From JAMZMI01 sp964353015 (GTDB taxonomy: Bacteria > Bacteroidota > Bacteroidia > Cytophagales > Cyclobacteriaceae), in assembly GCA_964353015.1 (NCBI GenBank), contig CAYGUA010000002.1:195706-259705 (forward strand): a stretch of DNA of 64,000 nt. The letters are read 5' to 3'. How positions within the stretch are numbered: position 1 is the stretch's first letter; every line of letters starts with the position of its first letter. The notes beneath the pieces were generated by a model that saw nothing but the letters and a program-made list of their open reading frames with translations, ran no database searches and was not told where the DNA came from. Position numbers and translations under genes: made by a program. Positions 8,568 through 18,646 of the stretch are shown here, in pieces.

Positions 8568-9656
8568 TTATTTTATCATTTTTTGATAAGAACCTTCCAT
8601 CATTAGGAAAAAGGCTTGTCCTTCTGGAGACACCCCTGGCTTGTTAAACCATGGTACCGAACTGGCATTTTGCACAAGTCCCATTTCATCAACATTATCA
8701 TAAACTGCTAACCGCATTTTGTCAGCTACAGCCAGATACGAATCATCGAGCCAACCTGACTTAACACCCTCATAGACGGTGTATGCAAGCATCGATGGTA
8801 ATGTAGTTTCCTCAAAATTGGGTAAGGTTATTTTGTCATACAGGAGGCCATTTGGCAATTGGTTAGAAAGACAACCATCCAAAAGATCAGTACAGTATTT
8901 TATCAACTTTTTCTTATCCGATAATCTTTCTTCAGGTAGGATATCAATCACTTGAGCCATCGCTGCAGCACACCATCCATTACCTCCTCCCCAAAAAGAT
9001 GAATCTCTAAAAACCGGTGCCCCTTCCTCTTTTATGTGATGAAAGAGTTTCGCCTCTTCATTCCACAGCAAGTCTCGTATCCCTTCAACCTGTGCCATAG
9101 CCTCATCAAAGTCACCCATTAAGGCCATAAAAGGAGCTACCATAAACATATTGTCGCTGAAAATACTGCCAGATCGAGTGTTATGTAGTATTACACCTTG
9201 CTCGTTTTTCGACTCAGGCCGTTTTAAATATTGGTACAATGCTTCTGCGGCTACATGATATTTCTGATCACCTGTTATTTCAAAGGCGGCTAAAACCCCG
9301 GGCCCATTGACGGCTGGGTCAGCGATATTGAAATCAGAATAAACCATGGCCAAGCGCCCGTCCGGTTTGCTACGTAAAACCACATCATTTACCATGAGCA
9401 AGAAGTTAGTGGTGTCTCCAATCTCAAGAAGTCCCTGCATGGCTGTGCCTTGCTCCCAAGAATGACGCTGCATAGTCAACATGGCCATTTTTACTTTCTC
9501 AATCGTTTGATTGTTGAAAAAAACTGAGTGAACACTTCCTTTAGTTGCAATATCGTCACCTCCTTCTTTTGTGGAATCTTGACATGTCAGAAAGCTTGAT
9601 AGAAACAAGCTCACGAAAAAATAGATAATGGGTTTAAAAAATATCTTCCGAATCAT
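8568..9656 (-). CDS. GH105/GH88-like unsaturated uronyl hydrolase, lipoprotein
   Basis: A 362-residue lipoprotein (SSFLTC, Cys about 25) with an (alpha/alpha)6 barrel pattern. WGGGNGWCAAAMA and SPEGQAFFLM match the conserved segments of GH105 unsaturated rhamnogalacturonyl hydrolases, and HSWEQGTAM resembles the N-terminal helix of the family. These enzymes hydrate the unsaturated uronic acid left at the end of oligosaccharides by polysaccharide lyases. It is the first gene of the minus-strand operon that diverges from the 10105 operon, with a shared palindromic operator between them. The nature of the linked sugar cannot be read from the sequence. Confidence 0.8.
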   Translation of the reverse strand: MIRKIFFKPIIYFFVSLFLSSFLTCQDSTKEGGDDIATKGSVHSVFFNNQTIEKVKMAMLTMQRHSWEQGTAMQGLLEIGDTTNFLLMVNDVVLRSKPDGRLAMVYSDFNIADPAVNGPGVLAAFEITGDQKYHVAAEALYQYLKRPESKNEQGVILHNTRSGSIFSDNMFMVAPFMALMGDFDEAMAQVEGIRDLLWNEEAKLFHHIKEEGAPVFRDSSFWGGGNGWCAAAMAQVIDILPEERLSDKKKLIKYCTDLLDGCLSNQLPNGLLYDKITLPNFEETTLPSMLAYTVYEGVKSGWLDDSYLAVADKMRLAVYDNVDEMGLVQNASSVPWFNKPGVSPEGQAFFLMMEGSYQKMIK

Positions 9657-9921
9657 TATATCTTCTTGTTAAATGGAGGTTCCAATCCTTTCATTGTTGA
9701 CTGAGGTTTTCTTAATTGCTAGCCCTTCTGATGAGTCAAATGAACTATTTCCTCACTTGATTTGATCACTCAATTCATATTAGTTCCCCTTTAAAATGCA
9801 CGATATGCTTATCATAGTTGATTGAAAGAATCTTGGAGATAAGGCCAATAAAATTATTCGGTTGCACATTTTTAGTATTTTGATAACAATTAATTTGAGA
9901 TTAGACTTTAATCTAGTAAAA

Positions 9922-9954
9922 TTGCAATATTACACGTGTAAAAGTATAAATTTT
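9922..9954 (+). promoter_or_regulatory. Possible plus-strand promoter with embedded operator
   Basis: TTG (9922-9924) is followed after 22 bases by TAAATTTT (9947-9954), one base away from TAnnTTTG. The palindrome lies in the spacer. On the other strand TAATATTG (9932-9925) is also one mismatch from the -7 consensus and overlaps the palindrome, so a single repressor could control both operons. Confidence 0.4.
9930..9941. promoter_or_regulatory. Palindromic operator, copy 2 (TTACACGTGTAA)
   Basis: A perfect 12-base palindrome between divergent operons. It shares the ACACGTGT core with the other copies. Confidence 0.65.
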
Positions 9955-10104
9955 AAATAAATTTTACGTACCTAAAAGCATAAATCTTATATCCACAAAG
10001 AAATAACCTTTATTATGCTCAATACATTGATTTTGACCGTTACAGTGGATTTCAATGGATTCAATGGAAGAAGAATACGTGAGAATATAATTAATACAAA
10101 CAAT

Positions 10105-10680
10105 ATGACTCTAAGAACAAAGCATTCAGGTTACGCCCAATTAGTCATTTTTGGCGTTTTACTAGTGTCATGCAATAGTTCACAAGTTTTGTTTGAAAAA
10201 GACTCCAATGACTGGAAGAGCTATGGTGATGGAACCTGGAGTTTCAATAACAATGAACTTACCGGAACCGCCTCTAACTCCACCTTCGTAATGACCGATG
10301 ACCGCTTCGATAACTTTCTATTGACATTGGAATTTAAACCCGATAGCCTGATCAATTCAGGAGTTTTTATCCGTTGCAGCGAGAAGAAGATGAGCTCCGA
10401 GGACTGTTATGAAATTAACATTTGGGACACTCATCCGAATCAGGATTCGCGAACCGGATCAATTGTTAAGAAAGCTCGCCCATTGGCCATTGTAAATACC
10501 ATTGGTAAATGGAATACCTACAAGATTTTAGCTCAAAGCGACCACCTTAAAGTATGGATTAATAATACACTTACAATTGACATGATCGATAGCTCACTTA
10601 GCGACGGGCACATCGGTTTTCAAGCCGCTGGTAAAGGAGAAATTAAATTTCGAAACATAAAAGTTAAGCCACTCAGATAA
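10105..10680 (+). CDS. DUF1080 (3-keto-disaccharide hydrolase-type) lipoprotein
   Basis: ATG 10105 is chosen because it opens a good lipoprotein signal (LVIFGVLLVSC, Cys 23); a longer frame from 10015 has no signal. The 191-residue product is a concanavalin-like beta sandwich of the DUF1080 family: LTLEFKPD, NSGVFIRC, CYEINIWD, then GHIGFQAAGKGEIKFRNIKVKPL at the end. Members hydrolyse 3-keto-glycosides formed by Gfo/Idh/MocA dehydrogenases, or bind glycans. It heads an operon with three propeller proteins and a sulfatase, and the opposite operon encodes an exported Gfo/Idh/MocA enzyme, so the two could act in series. Confidence 0.82.
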   Translation: MTLRTKHSGYAQLVIFGVLLVSCNSSQVLFEKDSNDWKSYGDGTWSFNNNELTGTASNSTFVMTDDRFDNFLLTLEFKPDSLINSGVFIRCSEKKMSSEDCYEINIWDTHPNQDSRTGSIVKKARPLAIVNTIGKWNTYKILAQSDHLKVWINNTLTIDMIDSSLSDGHIGFQAAGKGEIKFRNIKVKPLR

Positions 10681-10726
10681 TCCAATTAAGGCAATTCATC
10701 AAACAACACAATCTAAAAACGCTCTC

Positions 10727-13480
10727 ATGATTAAAAAAAGCACTTATCTCAAGTACACGCTAGTAACATTAATGCTTGGATTCCTTGCACAGAATATCCT
10801 TGCACAAGGTACAGTTTTGAGTTCATCAGAACCGCGATCTTTCTATCCAAGTGGAAGTGCTGATATAGATGAATACAGAAAACTGGCAAAAGAGTCTCCA
10901 ACTACTCCAGAAAACTATCAGCAGCGAGTGCTCCTCCTGAATCTATGGCTGTACATCGCGCAGCAAAGGAGTGCTAATACACACTCATTATTCGATAGCG
11001 ACTATGCTTACTTCACTGGTGAATCCGATCTCTTAAAAGCAAAAGGAGAAGTGGAAAGAAAAGAAGTCCTGCAAAGGATTTGCACTGCCATCGATGATGG
11101 ATACAAAAACATGGAAGAAATCTTCAGGCAGTTGAATGAAGATGGGCCAATTTTCGAGCCATTTACCGGAGATCCTTCACGTTTCCCCGAAAGTGGAAAT
11201 ATGGAAGATGAGTGGACATCCTTCCAACACGACAAACACAACACAGGCTATACTACCGCTCCTGGCCCCAAAACAGGCGAAACAGTATGGAAATTCCCGG
11301 TAGGCCTAGGCTGGTACGCAAGCCCTGTAATTGAAGGAGAGAGCATTTACTTAGCGTCACCCGGAATGCATACAACCAGCAAGTGCCTCGATCTTAAAAC
11401 AGGTGAAGAAATCTGGAAATCCACCCAGCATCACGAGAGAATGGGTGTTTATAAATATCCAGCTATCATGTCAACGCCGGTAGTCCTGGAGGACAGAATC
11501 ATTCTGAGAGAAGTCAATAGTCATGGCGGCAATGAAGGTCAGGCGAGAAACCTCGTCTATGTGGATAAAAAGACAGGCGAAACACTCAATCGAAAATATG
11601 CAGGACACATAGATTACCGAACACAGGTAGCTCCTGTAGTCTCTAATGGCAAGCAAATCGTCTATCCATTTGGAGTACACGATATTTACAGCACACCGGC
11701 TATTTGCCAAAATCTTAATCGCCTGATCTGTGCAGATTTGGATAACAAAAAGAAGCATTGGGACCTGATTCTTGGAGACATTGATGTGCTTGCCGAACCT
11801 GTAATGACGGAAACCCATGTCATTCAAGGCACCACTGATGGTTATCTATATAGCGTAGGTCTTATTCAAAGAGACGACATAGATAATGAATGGGCCTTCC
11901 AATCTCGTGGTGGCGAAATCGCCTGGAAATTCAAGGCTGAGGGAGGAATTCACACTTCTGTTGCTGTGCAAGATGAGGCTATTTACTTTGGCTCAAATGG
12001 TGGCGTTATCTATTCCTTGAATGAGCGGGATGGTTCATTGATATGGGAAACAAAAGTAAAAAGCGTTGAAAAAAGAACACGAAAGCACTTCACAGTTCCA
12101 GTATTAGCAGATGGCAAGTTATACATTGGCTCTGCAAACAATCAATTCTATTGTTTGGACGCTAAGTCCGGTGAAATTCTCTGGCAGGTCGAGCAAAGTG
12201 ATTGGATAAGATCAAAACCAGTTCTGACTTCAAACGGTCTTTTTGTAGCTGCCGTAGACGGAAGTCTGTCCTTTATCAGTCTTAAAGGGAAAATAAAGTG
12301 GACCAAAAAAGTATCCAATCATCAATTCTATGCAGATCTGAAGGGTACTGATGACCTTGTACTTTTGAGCGACAGTGATCTTTGGTTATACTGCTACGAT
12401 ACCAAGGGAAATGAGGTCTGGAAGCATAGCATTCTTAATGCCTATGTAAATGACCAGGGCGACAGGATATTTACAGACCAACTGGCCGGAGGAACATATT
12501 ATCAATCCAAGCCAACCGCAGCAGATGGTAAAGTCTACTTTGGTAATCCTGGAGGATTCCTTTTCTGTGTCGATGCTGAGACTGGGGAAGAAAACTGGAA
12601 ATTTGAAATGGGTGGTGCTATATCCGTTGGAGCTGTCATTTACGATGGAAAAGTCTATGGTGGTCAGCAAGGAGGGGAAAGGTTCTTTTACTGTATGGAT
12701 GCCAAAACCGGTAAGCTGATTTGGAAACAAACCTTGCCCGGCGGATGGGTCTGGGGATCTGCTGTTGCCGATGATGGAGTGATCTATGTACCCACTGTCG
12801 ATGGATATGCAGTAGCATTAGATGCTAACACAGGTCATATTATTTGGATGTATCGTACAGCCAGGTCGTTACCTGCCGAGCCTGCGATTGATGGGGATAT
12901 CGTCTACTTCGGATCATGGAGTCATTCTCTATACGCATTTGACAAGAAAACAGGTGAAATCATATGGAAGCAAAGTGGTGTTGGGTTGGATTCCGGGACG
13001 CTTTTCGCTCAAGATGGTGTAATCTGTGTCCCCAACAACAAGGATGTTTTTAAGTATCTGGACGGCAAAACCGGTGATGTAATATTCGAAGGGATCAAGG
13101 ATCCAAAAGTGAAAGGGAATTATCGGAATTTCAATGCTACGGGTGCTCTTCACAGGGATAAGGCCTATTTCTCTGCAAGAGCTGGTGTAGGCATGGGAGG
13201 TGTCCCAATGGCTACCCGGATGTATGCGCTTGATTATAAAACCGGGGAAGTATTCTGGAAATTTCCTGATGGTGGTGGACTTTCTGCTCCTGCAGTAGCA
13301 AGTGAACGAGTTTATGCAGCTTCGGGGAACACTCCCCTACTTTACTGTCTGGATGCAGAAAGTGGAAAGCCTCATTGGGTTTACAAAATGGGACAGCACG
13401 TAGAAGAAGCAACACTGTGTATTTACCGTGATAAGCTATACGTCTTATCAGCTGATGGGTATGTACACGCTGTTAAATAG
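10727..13480 (+). CDS. Exported PQQ-repeat beta-propeller protein
   Basis: A 917-residue protein with a cleavable signal (MIKKSTYLKYTLVTLMLGF ending near NILAQ) and no lipobox. The shared N-terminal domain is present in divergent form (DIDEYRKLAKESPTTPENY, LLNLWLYIAQQ). Many LDxxTGExxWKF repeats follow, among them GGAISVGAVIYDGKVYGGQQG and the nearby WVWGSAVADDG. It is the most divergent of the five paralogues in this window and ends VYVHAVK-like, with YVLSADGY. It starts the run of three tandem propeller genes, 46 bases after DUF1080 and 3 bases before the next. PQQ binding is possible but cannot be shown from the repeats alone. Confidence 0.83.
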   Translation: MIKKSTYLKYTLVTLMLGFLAQNILAQGTVLSSSEPRSFYPSGSADIDEYRKLAKESPTTPENYQQRVLLLNLWLYIAQQRSANTHSLFDSDYAYFTGESDLLKAKGEVERKEVLQRICTAIDDGYKNMEEIFRQLNEDGPIFEPFTGDPSRFPESGNMEDEWTSFQHDKHNTGYTTAPGPKTGETVWKFPVGLGWYASPVIEGESIYLASPGMHTTSKCLDLKTGEEIWKSTQHHERMGVYKYPAIMSTPVVLEDRIILREVNSHGGNEGQARNLVYVDKKTGETLNRKYAGHIDYRTQVAPVVSNGKQIVYPFGVHDIYSTPAICQNLNRLICADLDNKKKHWDLILGDIDVLAEPVMTETHVIQGTTDGYLYSVGLIQRDDIDNEWAFQSRGGEIAWKFKAEGGIHTSVAVQDEAIYFGSNGGVIYSLNERDGSLIWETKVKSVEKRTRKHFTVPVLADGKLYIGSANNQFYCLDAKSGEILWQVEQSDWIRSKPVLTSNGLFVAAVDGSLSFISLKGKIKWTKKVSNHQFYADLKGTDDLVLLSDSDLWLYCYDTKGNEVWKHSILNAYVNDQGDRIFTDQLAGGTYYQSKPTAADGKVYFGNPGGFLFCVDAETGEENWKFEMGGAISVGAVIYDGKVYGGQQGGERFFYCMDAKTGKLIWKQTLPGGWVWGSAVADDGVIYVPTVDGYAVALDANTGHIIWMYRTARSLPAEPAIDGDIVYFGSWSHSLYAFDKKTGEIIWKQSGVGLDSGTLFAQDGVICVPNNKDVFKYLDGKTGDVIFEGIKDPKVKGNYRNFNATGALHRDKAYFSARAGVGMGGVPMATRMYALDYKTGEVFWKFPDGGGLSAPAVASERVYAASGNTPLLYCLDAESGKPHWVYKMGQHVEEATLCIYRDKLYVLSADGYVHAVK

Positions 13481-13483
13481 TAG

Positions 13484-16231
13484 ATGATGAACAATAGAGT
13501 TAATGCCATGAATAAACAAAGTCAAAATGCTTCCCATAACCTGGTGATTAAAACAGGCTTGGTTGTTTTAGCTTTTTTATACTTATCAGGATTCATTCAG
13601 GTTCAAGGCCAGCCTCAAGCGAAATCTGGGATGGGGTATACCAGCGGAGACGAAGAGATAGATCAAATACTAGCAGACCTGCAAGCCAACCCTACTGATG
13701 AAAGTAATTATGTCTATAGGGGAGCCATGGTGAAGCTATGGGAACTTTCTCTACAACAACAAGGCGCTGTTTTAACAGATAGATACAGGCCAGTTTATAT
13801 TAATCAATCATATTACGAATCAATCAAAAATAAGGAAGAGCGAAATAGCGCACTTTCCCTTATTTCAATACAAATCGATGAAGCGTATGAAACACTAGCG
13901 TCGATAAACAAGGATCTAGTTGAAAAACCTGAGACGAGACTAGCTGAGGTCAGACCAATTACGAATGAAGTAGCACCTCCAGTAAAAAACGAAAAATCAT
14001 GGCCTAACTATCAGGGTACACTCTCAAATATTGGCTTTAATGGGAACGATGGACCTGTTTATGGTCGTTTCGCATGGAAATTCCCAGTAGGGCTAGCCTG
14101 GGAGTCGAGTCCTGTGATTGAAGGGGATAAGGTTTACCTGGCTTCACCTGGATTGCGTAACATTCTTTTTACGTTGGATATCAATACAGGCCAAGTAATC
14201 AACGCTGCTAAACAGCTACCTCAGGGGACTTACAGCACTCCTGCTTACACTTCAACACCAGTAGTGCTTAAAGATCAAATTCTATTGCGCGAAATGGGAA
14301 GCCGTGGATATATCACAGGAGATGCAAAAGAAATAGCCTACATCGACAAAAACACACTTGAAATCGAGCGTCAAATCTTTGCTGGACATATTGATTACCG
14401 CACAGGATATGCGCCATTAGCTGCTAACGAAAAATATGTTGTATATCCATTCTCCGACAATCATATAGAGCGAGTTCCTGTTGAAGCACAAGCACTTAAC
14501 CATATCATATGCAAAGACACCAAGACCGGCGAAATCATAAGAGATGTGCACGTTGGGCATACTTTTGCTGAACCACTATTGGATGACAAATTAGTGTTCA
14601 TAGGCACCAAGGCTGGGTATGTGTACTGTTTTGATGCGTCTAAAAAAGACGATAACCGCAGGCGGGTTGTGATGGCAAGAGATATGGAAGTTAACTGGCA
14701 ATTCAAGGCAGGTAACAGTGTAAACCGAAAGGTAGCTGTAGATGAAAAGAACGTCTATTTTGGGGCTAATGACGGAGTGGTTTACTGCCTAAAAAAAGAG
14801 ACAGGAGCACTTCTCTGGAAATATGAAGTAGAAATGCCTGTGGACGAAGCTTTCCGTCATTTCTCAACACCCCTCGTATCTGGAGATAAAATCTTTATTG
14901 GCTCAGCAGATAAAAACCTGTACTGTCTGGATGCCAATACCGGTGAGCTCATTTTCAAATATCAGTCAAGTGATTGGGTAAGAGCGCGTCCGGTGGCTAC
15001 CGAAACCAATGTCTACTTTGCGTCTATTAACGGTGATCTTTACAACGTCAACTTCAGTGGAAAGAAAGCAAAGGAAGTCTGGAAAAGACAAATTGGAGAT
15101 CATTGGATTTATGCTGATCTGGCCATGGATGGTAACAAAATACTCATTAACAACTCAGACCTCTACACCTATTGTATCGATGCGAAAAAGGGTGATATGC
15201 TTTGGAAGTTCAGCATTATCAAATCTTTTGAAGAAGAAGACGGGTACAGAGTGCTTACTGATCAGATTGCTGGTGGTGGGTATTACCAATCAAAACCCAC
15301 GGCTGTTGATGGTAAAATATTCATCGGCACTCCTTCACGATTTGTGTATGCCGTACATGCCGAAACTGGTAAGGAAATTTGGAAGCATGAGATTGGGGCG
15401 GCCATTTCCGGTGCTCCTGTATTCGACAATAACAAGATTTACATCGGCCAGCAAGGCGGAGAAGATGATTTCTACTGTTTGGATGCCAATACTGGCACGC
15501 TGGTTTGGAAGCAAAATACAGGATGGGTCTGGGGTTCAGCAGCGGTATCCGATGGATTGGTATTTGTCCCCGGAATAGATGGATATGTCAATTGCCTGGA
15601 TGCCAATACCGGAAGTATCATCTGGCGATTTCGCACGGACAAATCCGTATGCAGCGAGCCTTTAATTATTGGCGAACACGTCTATTTCGGAAGTTGGGAT
15701 TCCTTCCTCTATAAGTTTGAGAAGAAGTCCGGAAAACTGGTTTGGAGACTCCCTCGGGGTGGATCCGACTCTGGAGTTGCAATCGGATTTGACGGCAAAC
15801 TCATTATTCCACACGCGGGAATGAGTTGCTTTGACCAGGAAACTTCAGAACTACTCTGGGAACCAGATTTAGAGGGGAGAATTCAAGGAAGTATGAATGG
15901 CACACCCGCCTATCATCACGAACAACTTTTCATTTCCACCTGGGCCGGACAACTATTTGCTCTTGATACCAATAGCAAAAAGATCAATTGGTTGATGGAT
16001 GGTGTGGCAGGGATTACAGCCGCTGTAGTAGGCAACAATGGCTATGTCTATTGTGGTGCACGCAACAACCCCTATTTCTATGCCCTAAATGAAAAAGGTA
16101 ATGAAGATGGTACTACCAACACGCTGTTTCGAATTCGCTTGGCCAACGCTTTGTTGGAATCAACACCTGCCTTGTACCGAGGTAGAGCATATATTTTGAG
16201 TTCAGGTGGGTATTTATATGCGATTGAGTGA
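13484..16231 (+). CDS. Exported PQQ-repeat beta-propeller protein
   Basis: A 915-residue protein starting 3 bases after the previous stop. The N-terminus is long and polar, then a hydrophobic segment (TGLVVLAFLYLSGF) leads to a signal cleavage near VQGQ; the true start could be the Met at residue 9. The conserved N-terminal domain reads SGDEEIDQILADL, PTDESNY, LWELSLQQQG, followed by about 14-15 PQQ-type repeats. Long stretches match the 495-3212 protein, for example GNDGPVYGR, GYYQSKP and GQQGGEDDFYCLDA, so the two are recent paralogues, although the 495 protein is a lipoprotein and this one is not. The function is unknown; a surface or periplasmic scaffold or quinoprotein role is possible. 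Confidence 0.84.
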   Translation: MMNNRVNAMNKQSQNASHNLVIKTGLVVLAFLYLSGFIQVQGQPQAKSGMGYTSGDEEIDQILADLQANPTDESNYVYRGAMVKLWELSLQQQGAVLTDRYRPVYINQSYYESIKNKEERNSALSLISIQIDEAYETLASINKDLVEKPETRLAEVRPITNEVAPPVKNEKSWPNYQGTLSNIGFNGNDGPVYGRFAWKFPVGLAWESSPVIEGDKVYLASPGLRNILFTLDINTGQVINAAKQLPQGTYSTPAYTSTPVVLKDQILLREMGSRGYITGDAKEIAYIDKNTLEIERQIFAGHIDYRTGYAPLAANEKYVVYPFSDNHIERVPVEAQALNHIICKDTKTGEIIRDVHVGHTFAEPLLDDKLVFIGTKAGYVYCFDASKKDDNRRRVVMARDMEVNWQFKAGNSVNRKVAVDEKNVYFGANDGVVYCLKKETGALLWKYEVEMPVDEAFRHFSTPLVSGDKIFIGSADKNLYCLDANTGELIFKYQSSDWVRARPVATETNVYFASINGDLYNVNFSGKKAKEVWKRQIGDHWIYADLAMDGNKILINNSDLYTYCIDAKKGDMLWKFSIIKSFEEEDGYRVLTDQIAGGGYYQSKPTAVDGKIFIGTPSRFVYAVHAETGKEIWKHEIGAAISGAPVFDNNKIYIGQQGGEDDFYCLDANTGTLVWKQNTGWVWGSAAVSDGLVFVPGIDGYVNCLDANTGSIIWRFRTDKSVCSEPLIIGEHVYFGSWDSFLYKFEKKSGKLVWRLPRGGSDSGVAIGFDGKLIIPHAGMSCFDQETSELLWEPDLEGRIQGSMNGTPAYHHEQLFISTWAGQLFALDTNSKKINWLMDGVAGITAAVVGNNGYVYCGARNNPYFYALNEKGNEDGTTNTLFRIRLANALLESTPALYRGRAYILSSGGYLYAIE

Positions 16232-16269
16232 TGATCTAGTACCCAATATGGAATTGTAAACCCAAACAA

Positions 16270-18606
16270 ATGAAAAGACAAGATTTAATTTTTCCTTCAA
16301 CCATTCTATCGATTGTACTTCTCTTCCATTTGGGATGTACCTCTCAGCAAAATCCGAGCAAGATGTATTCTGGTATCAAGGAAACGGGAATCTTAGAAAT
16401 TGACCAGATTCGTGAGGAAATAACTACAATTCCCACTACTGAAGAGAATATTTCGAGTCGACATGCTGCTCTTCGAATGTGGTACCGGCTCTTTTGGAGA
16501 CAGGGCTATGACATGAGTGCTTTCAAGGCAATCGATTGGGTACTTATCAACAGGATAGAAAAAACACCTGAAATGATTCAGGCCATCGGGGAAGGTTATG
16601 CTATTCTTGAAGACCTGCAGTCCTATCCCATTTATGTCAAGGAAGTTCAAGGGGTTGAAGTAAAGGATAAAACCGGAACCAGTAAAACCAACTGGCCATT
16701 TTACCATGGTATTGATGGTGCACAAACAGGCTATTCGCCCGATATAGGACCTTCTTTGGGAAAAGTAGTTTGGCGCTTCCCGAAACCCAACCAATCCAGA
16801 ACACTGCAACCCGTATTGAGTCAGGGCAGAGTATACTTTGCAAATAGGAACTATTGTCTTAATGAGGAAACAGGTGAAAGGATTGAGATTAATGAGGCTG
16901 AAAGAGATTTGGTATTATCTGATATGACAGGGGTATCTGCCCAAATGGATGGTGAGCAAATTACTCTTCTGGACGGCAAAAATCGCATTTGGGAGAACGA
17001 GGTTGGCTTTGAACTCAGAGGAAAACCTGCCATTTACTCAGAGAAACTCTACATTGGAGGTAGTCAAGGTCAACTTTTAGCTTTGGATATCTTAGATGGT
17101 AAGGTGCTTTGGTCCCATCATGCCGATAAGAAGGTAGAAGCGGCATTCCAGTATTATTCAACAGGTACCGAATATGAAGGTCGACTTTATATAGGAGGAG
17201 CCAGCTCTGAACTGTATTGCCTCGATCCAGAAAATGGATCGCTTCTCTGGAAATATGAGGTAAGTGATTGGATACGATCAAGACCGTTGGTAATTGGAGA
17301 GGTAGTTTACATAGCGACACTTGATGGCAACCTCTATGCGCTCCGCGACGAAGGAGACCGTGCCACAGAATTAAAAAAGGAGAAGGTAAACGAACATGGG
17401 TTTACTGGAGATTTGCAGGGAAGTGAGAAAGGCATTCTGGCGGCTGGAAGGGATCATATCCTCTATTCAATTTCTCTTGATAATTTATCGATTAACTGGA
17501 AACATGGCATCCGTGATGGTGCCTGGATCAATGATCAATTCTACTCGATTAGTTTGAGTGGAGGACCACCCTCTCCTACCGTTGTTGATGGCATTCTCTA
17601 TTGTGGAGGAAGTGATCATTTCGTTCACGCCATCGATGCAGAATCAGGAATGGAAATTTGGCGGTTCGAAGCAGGTGCAAACCTCGGGGCAGGTATAACT
17701 GTAGCGGAAGGCAAGGTATTTTTTGGTATTATCAGAGGAGAACCACGATACCACGCCCTTGACAAAAATACAGGGAAACTTCTATGGAAGTCAGGTGAAT
17801 TTGGCAATGTCTGGGTAGCCGCACAGTACAATTCAGGAAAACTCTTCTTCGGCAATATGGAAGGCATGATGTATGCTGTTGATGCTGCGAATGGCAGGAA
17901 GATCTGGTCCTATGACACATCAAAAGATACCAAGAAACAGAACTGGAGAAATATGAATGAGGGGGTTCGCCATGGCTGGCCTCCAGGAATTTATCCTGTT
18001 CCAGTGGCAGATGAGACTAAGGTCTATATAGGTTCCTGGTCAGGTTATTACTTTGCTTTTGACCAAGAAACTGGAAAGATGATCTGGAGAACCCAGACAA
18101 ACGGAGGCAATCTTAACGGAGGCCTCCCCGACTCTGCGGCACCTGTTCTGTGGGGGGATCACATGTATGTACAAAAGACAGGAAATATTCTTGCAGCGCT
18201 AAATCGGGAAACAGGTGTGATAGAATGGGAATGGACAGCCCCGAAAGACTTTGGTCAAAATGGAACCATAGCAGCGCACGATGATAAAATATTCGGTAGC
18301 TATTTTGATGGTGGTCGAAGATTTCCAATCAAGGCTACCATAATTGCGTTTGACGATGTAGCCAATGGTTCGAAGGAATTATGGCGATATGAAGGTGGTG
18401 GAGGGCTAACTGCCCCTGTCATTACCGATGGGAAGCTCATTACCGGATCATCTGCAGATCCTTTTTTAGTCTGCCTCAATCCAGATACTGGCGATATAAT
18501 ATGGCGTTTGTATATAGGTGGCATTATGCTTGAAGGCGTTCCAGCTGTATACGGAGATAAAGTTTACGTTCAAGTAGACACGGAATGGATTTATGCAATT
18601 AAATAA
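16270..18606 (+). CDS. Exported PQQ-repeat beta-propeller lipoprotein (short form)
   Basis: A 778-residue lipoprotein (LLFHLGC, Cys about 23). It has the shared N-terminal domain (EIDQIREEI, PTTEENI, RMWYRLFWRQG) and then fewer propeller repeats than its neighbours, about 11-12, for example CLDPENGSLLWKYEV, AIDAESGMEIWRFEAG and AFDQETGKMIWRT. The region equivalent to the first blades of the longer paralogues is missing or shortened after PVLSQGRVYF. It lies 38 bases after the previous propeller gene, and its last codons overlap the longest possible frame of the following sulfatase. The function is unknown. Confidence 0.83.
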   Translation: MKRQDLIFPSTILSIVLLFHLGCTSQQNPSKMYSGIKETGILEIDQIREEITTIPTTEENISSRHAALRMWYRLFWRQGYDMSAFKAIDWVLINRIEKTPEMIQAIGEGYAILEDLQSYPIYVKEVQGVEVKDKTGTSKTNWPFYHGIDGAQTGYSPDIGPSLGKVVWRFPKPNQSRTLQPVLSQGRVYFANRNYCLNEETGERIEINEAERDLVLSDMTGVSAQMDGEQITLLDGKNRIWENEVGFELRGKPAIYSEKLYIGGSQGQLLALDILDGKVLWSHHADKKVEAAFQYYSTGTEYEGRLYIGGASSELYCLDPENGSLLWKYEVSDWIRSRPLVIGEVVYIATLDGNLYALRDEGDRATELKKEKVNEHGFTGDLQGSEKGILAAGRDHILYSISLDNLSINWKHGIRDGAWINDQFYSISLSGGPPSPTVVDGILYCGGSDHFVHAIDAESGMEIWRFEAGANLGAGITVAEGKVFFGIIRGEPRYHALDKNTGKLLWKSGEFGNVWVAAQYNSGKLFFGNMEGMMYAVDAANGRKIWSYDTSKDTKKQNWRNMNEGVRHGWPPGIYPVPVADETKVYIGSWSGYYFAFDQETGKMIWRTQTNGGNLNGGLPDSAAPVLWGDHMYVQKTGNILAALNRETGVIEWEWTAPKDFGQNGTIAAHDDKIFGSYFDGGRRFPIKATIIAFDDVANGSKELWRYEGGGGLTAPVITDGKLITGSSADPFLVCLNPDTGDIIWRLYIGGIMLEGVPAVYGDKVYVQVDTEWIYAIK

Positions 18607-18646
18607 GGAGAAACAAAGGGCTTCTAAATCAACATTCAAGAACTTT

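Larger units (their letters stand above)
9657..10104. other. Divergent intergenic region (448 bases)
   Basis: The region separates the GH105 operon (minus) from the DUF1080/propeller operon (plus). It is AT-rich and contains the palindrome at 9930-9941 with promoter-like elements on both sides. An ORF start at 10015 is possible but encodes no signal; the lipoprotein signal begins at 10105. Nothing else was recognised. Confidence 0.6.

Noticed and set aside
10015..10104. Longer start for the DUF1080 gene
   Set aside because: The added residues are not signal-like and the lipoprotein signal begins at 10105.
10727..18606. Repeated DNA among the tandem propeller genes as a mobile repeat
   Set aside because: The similarity follows coding frames of paralogous propeller blades and needs no mobile element.
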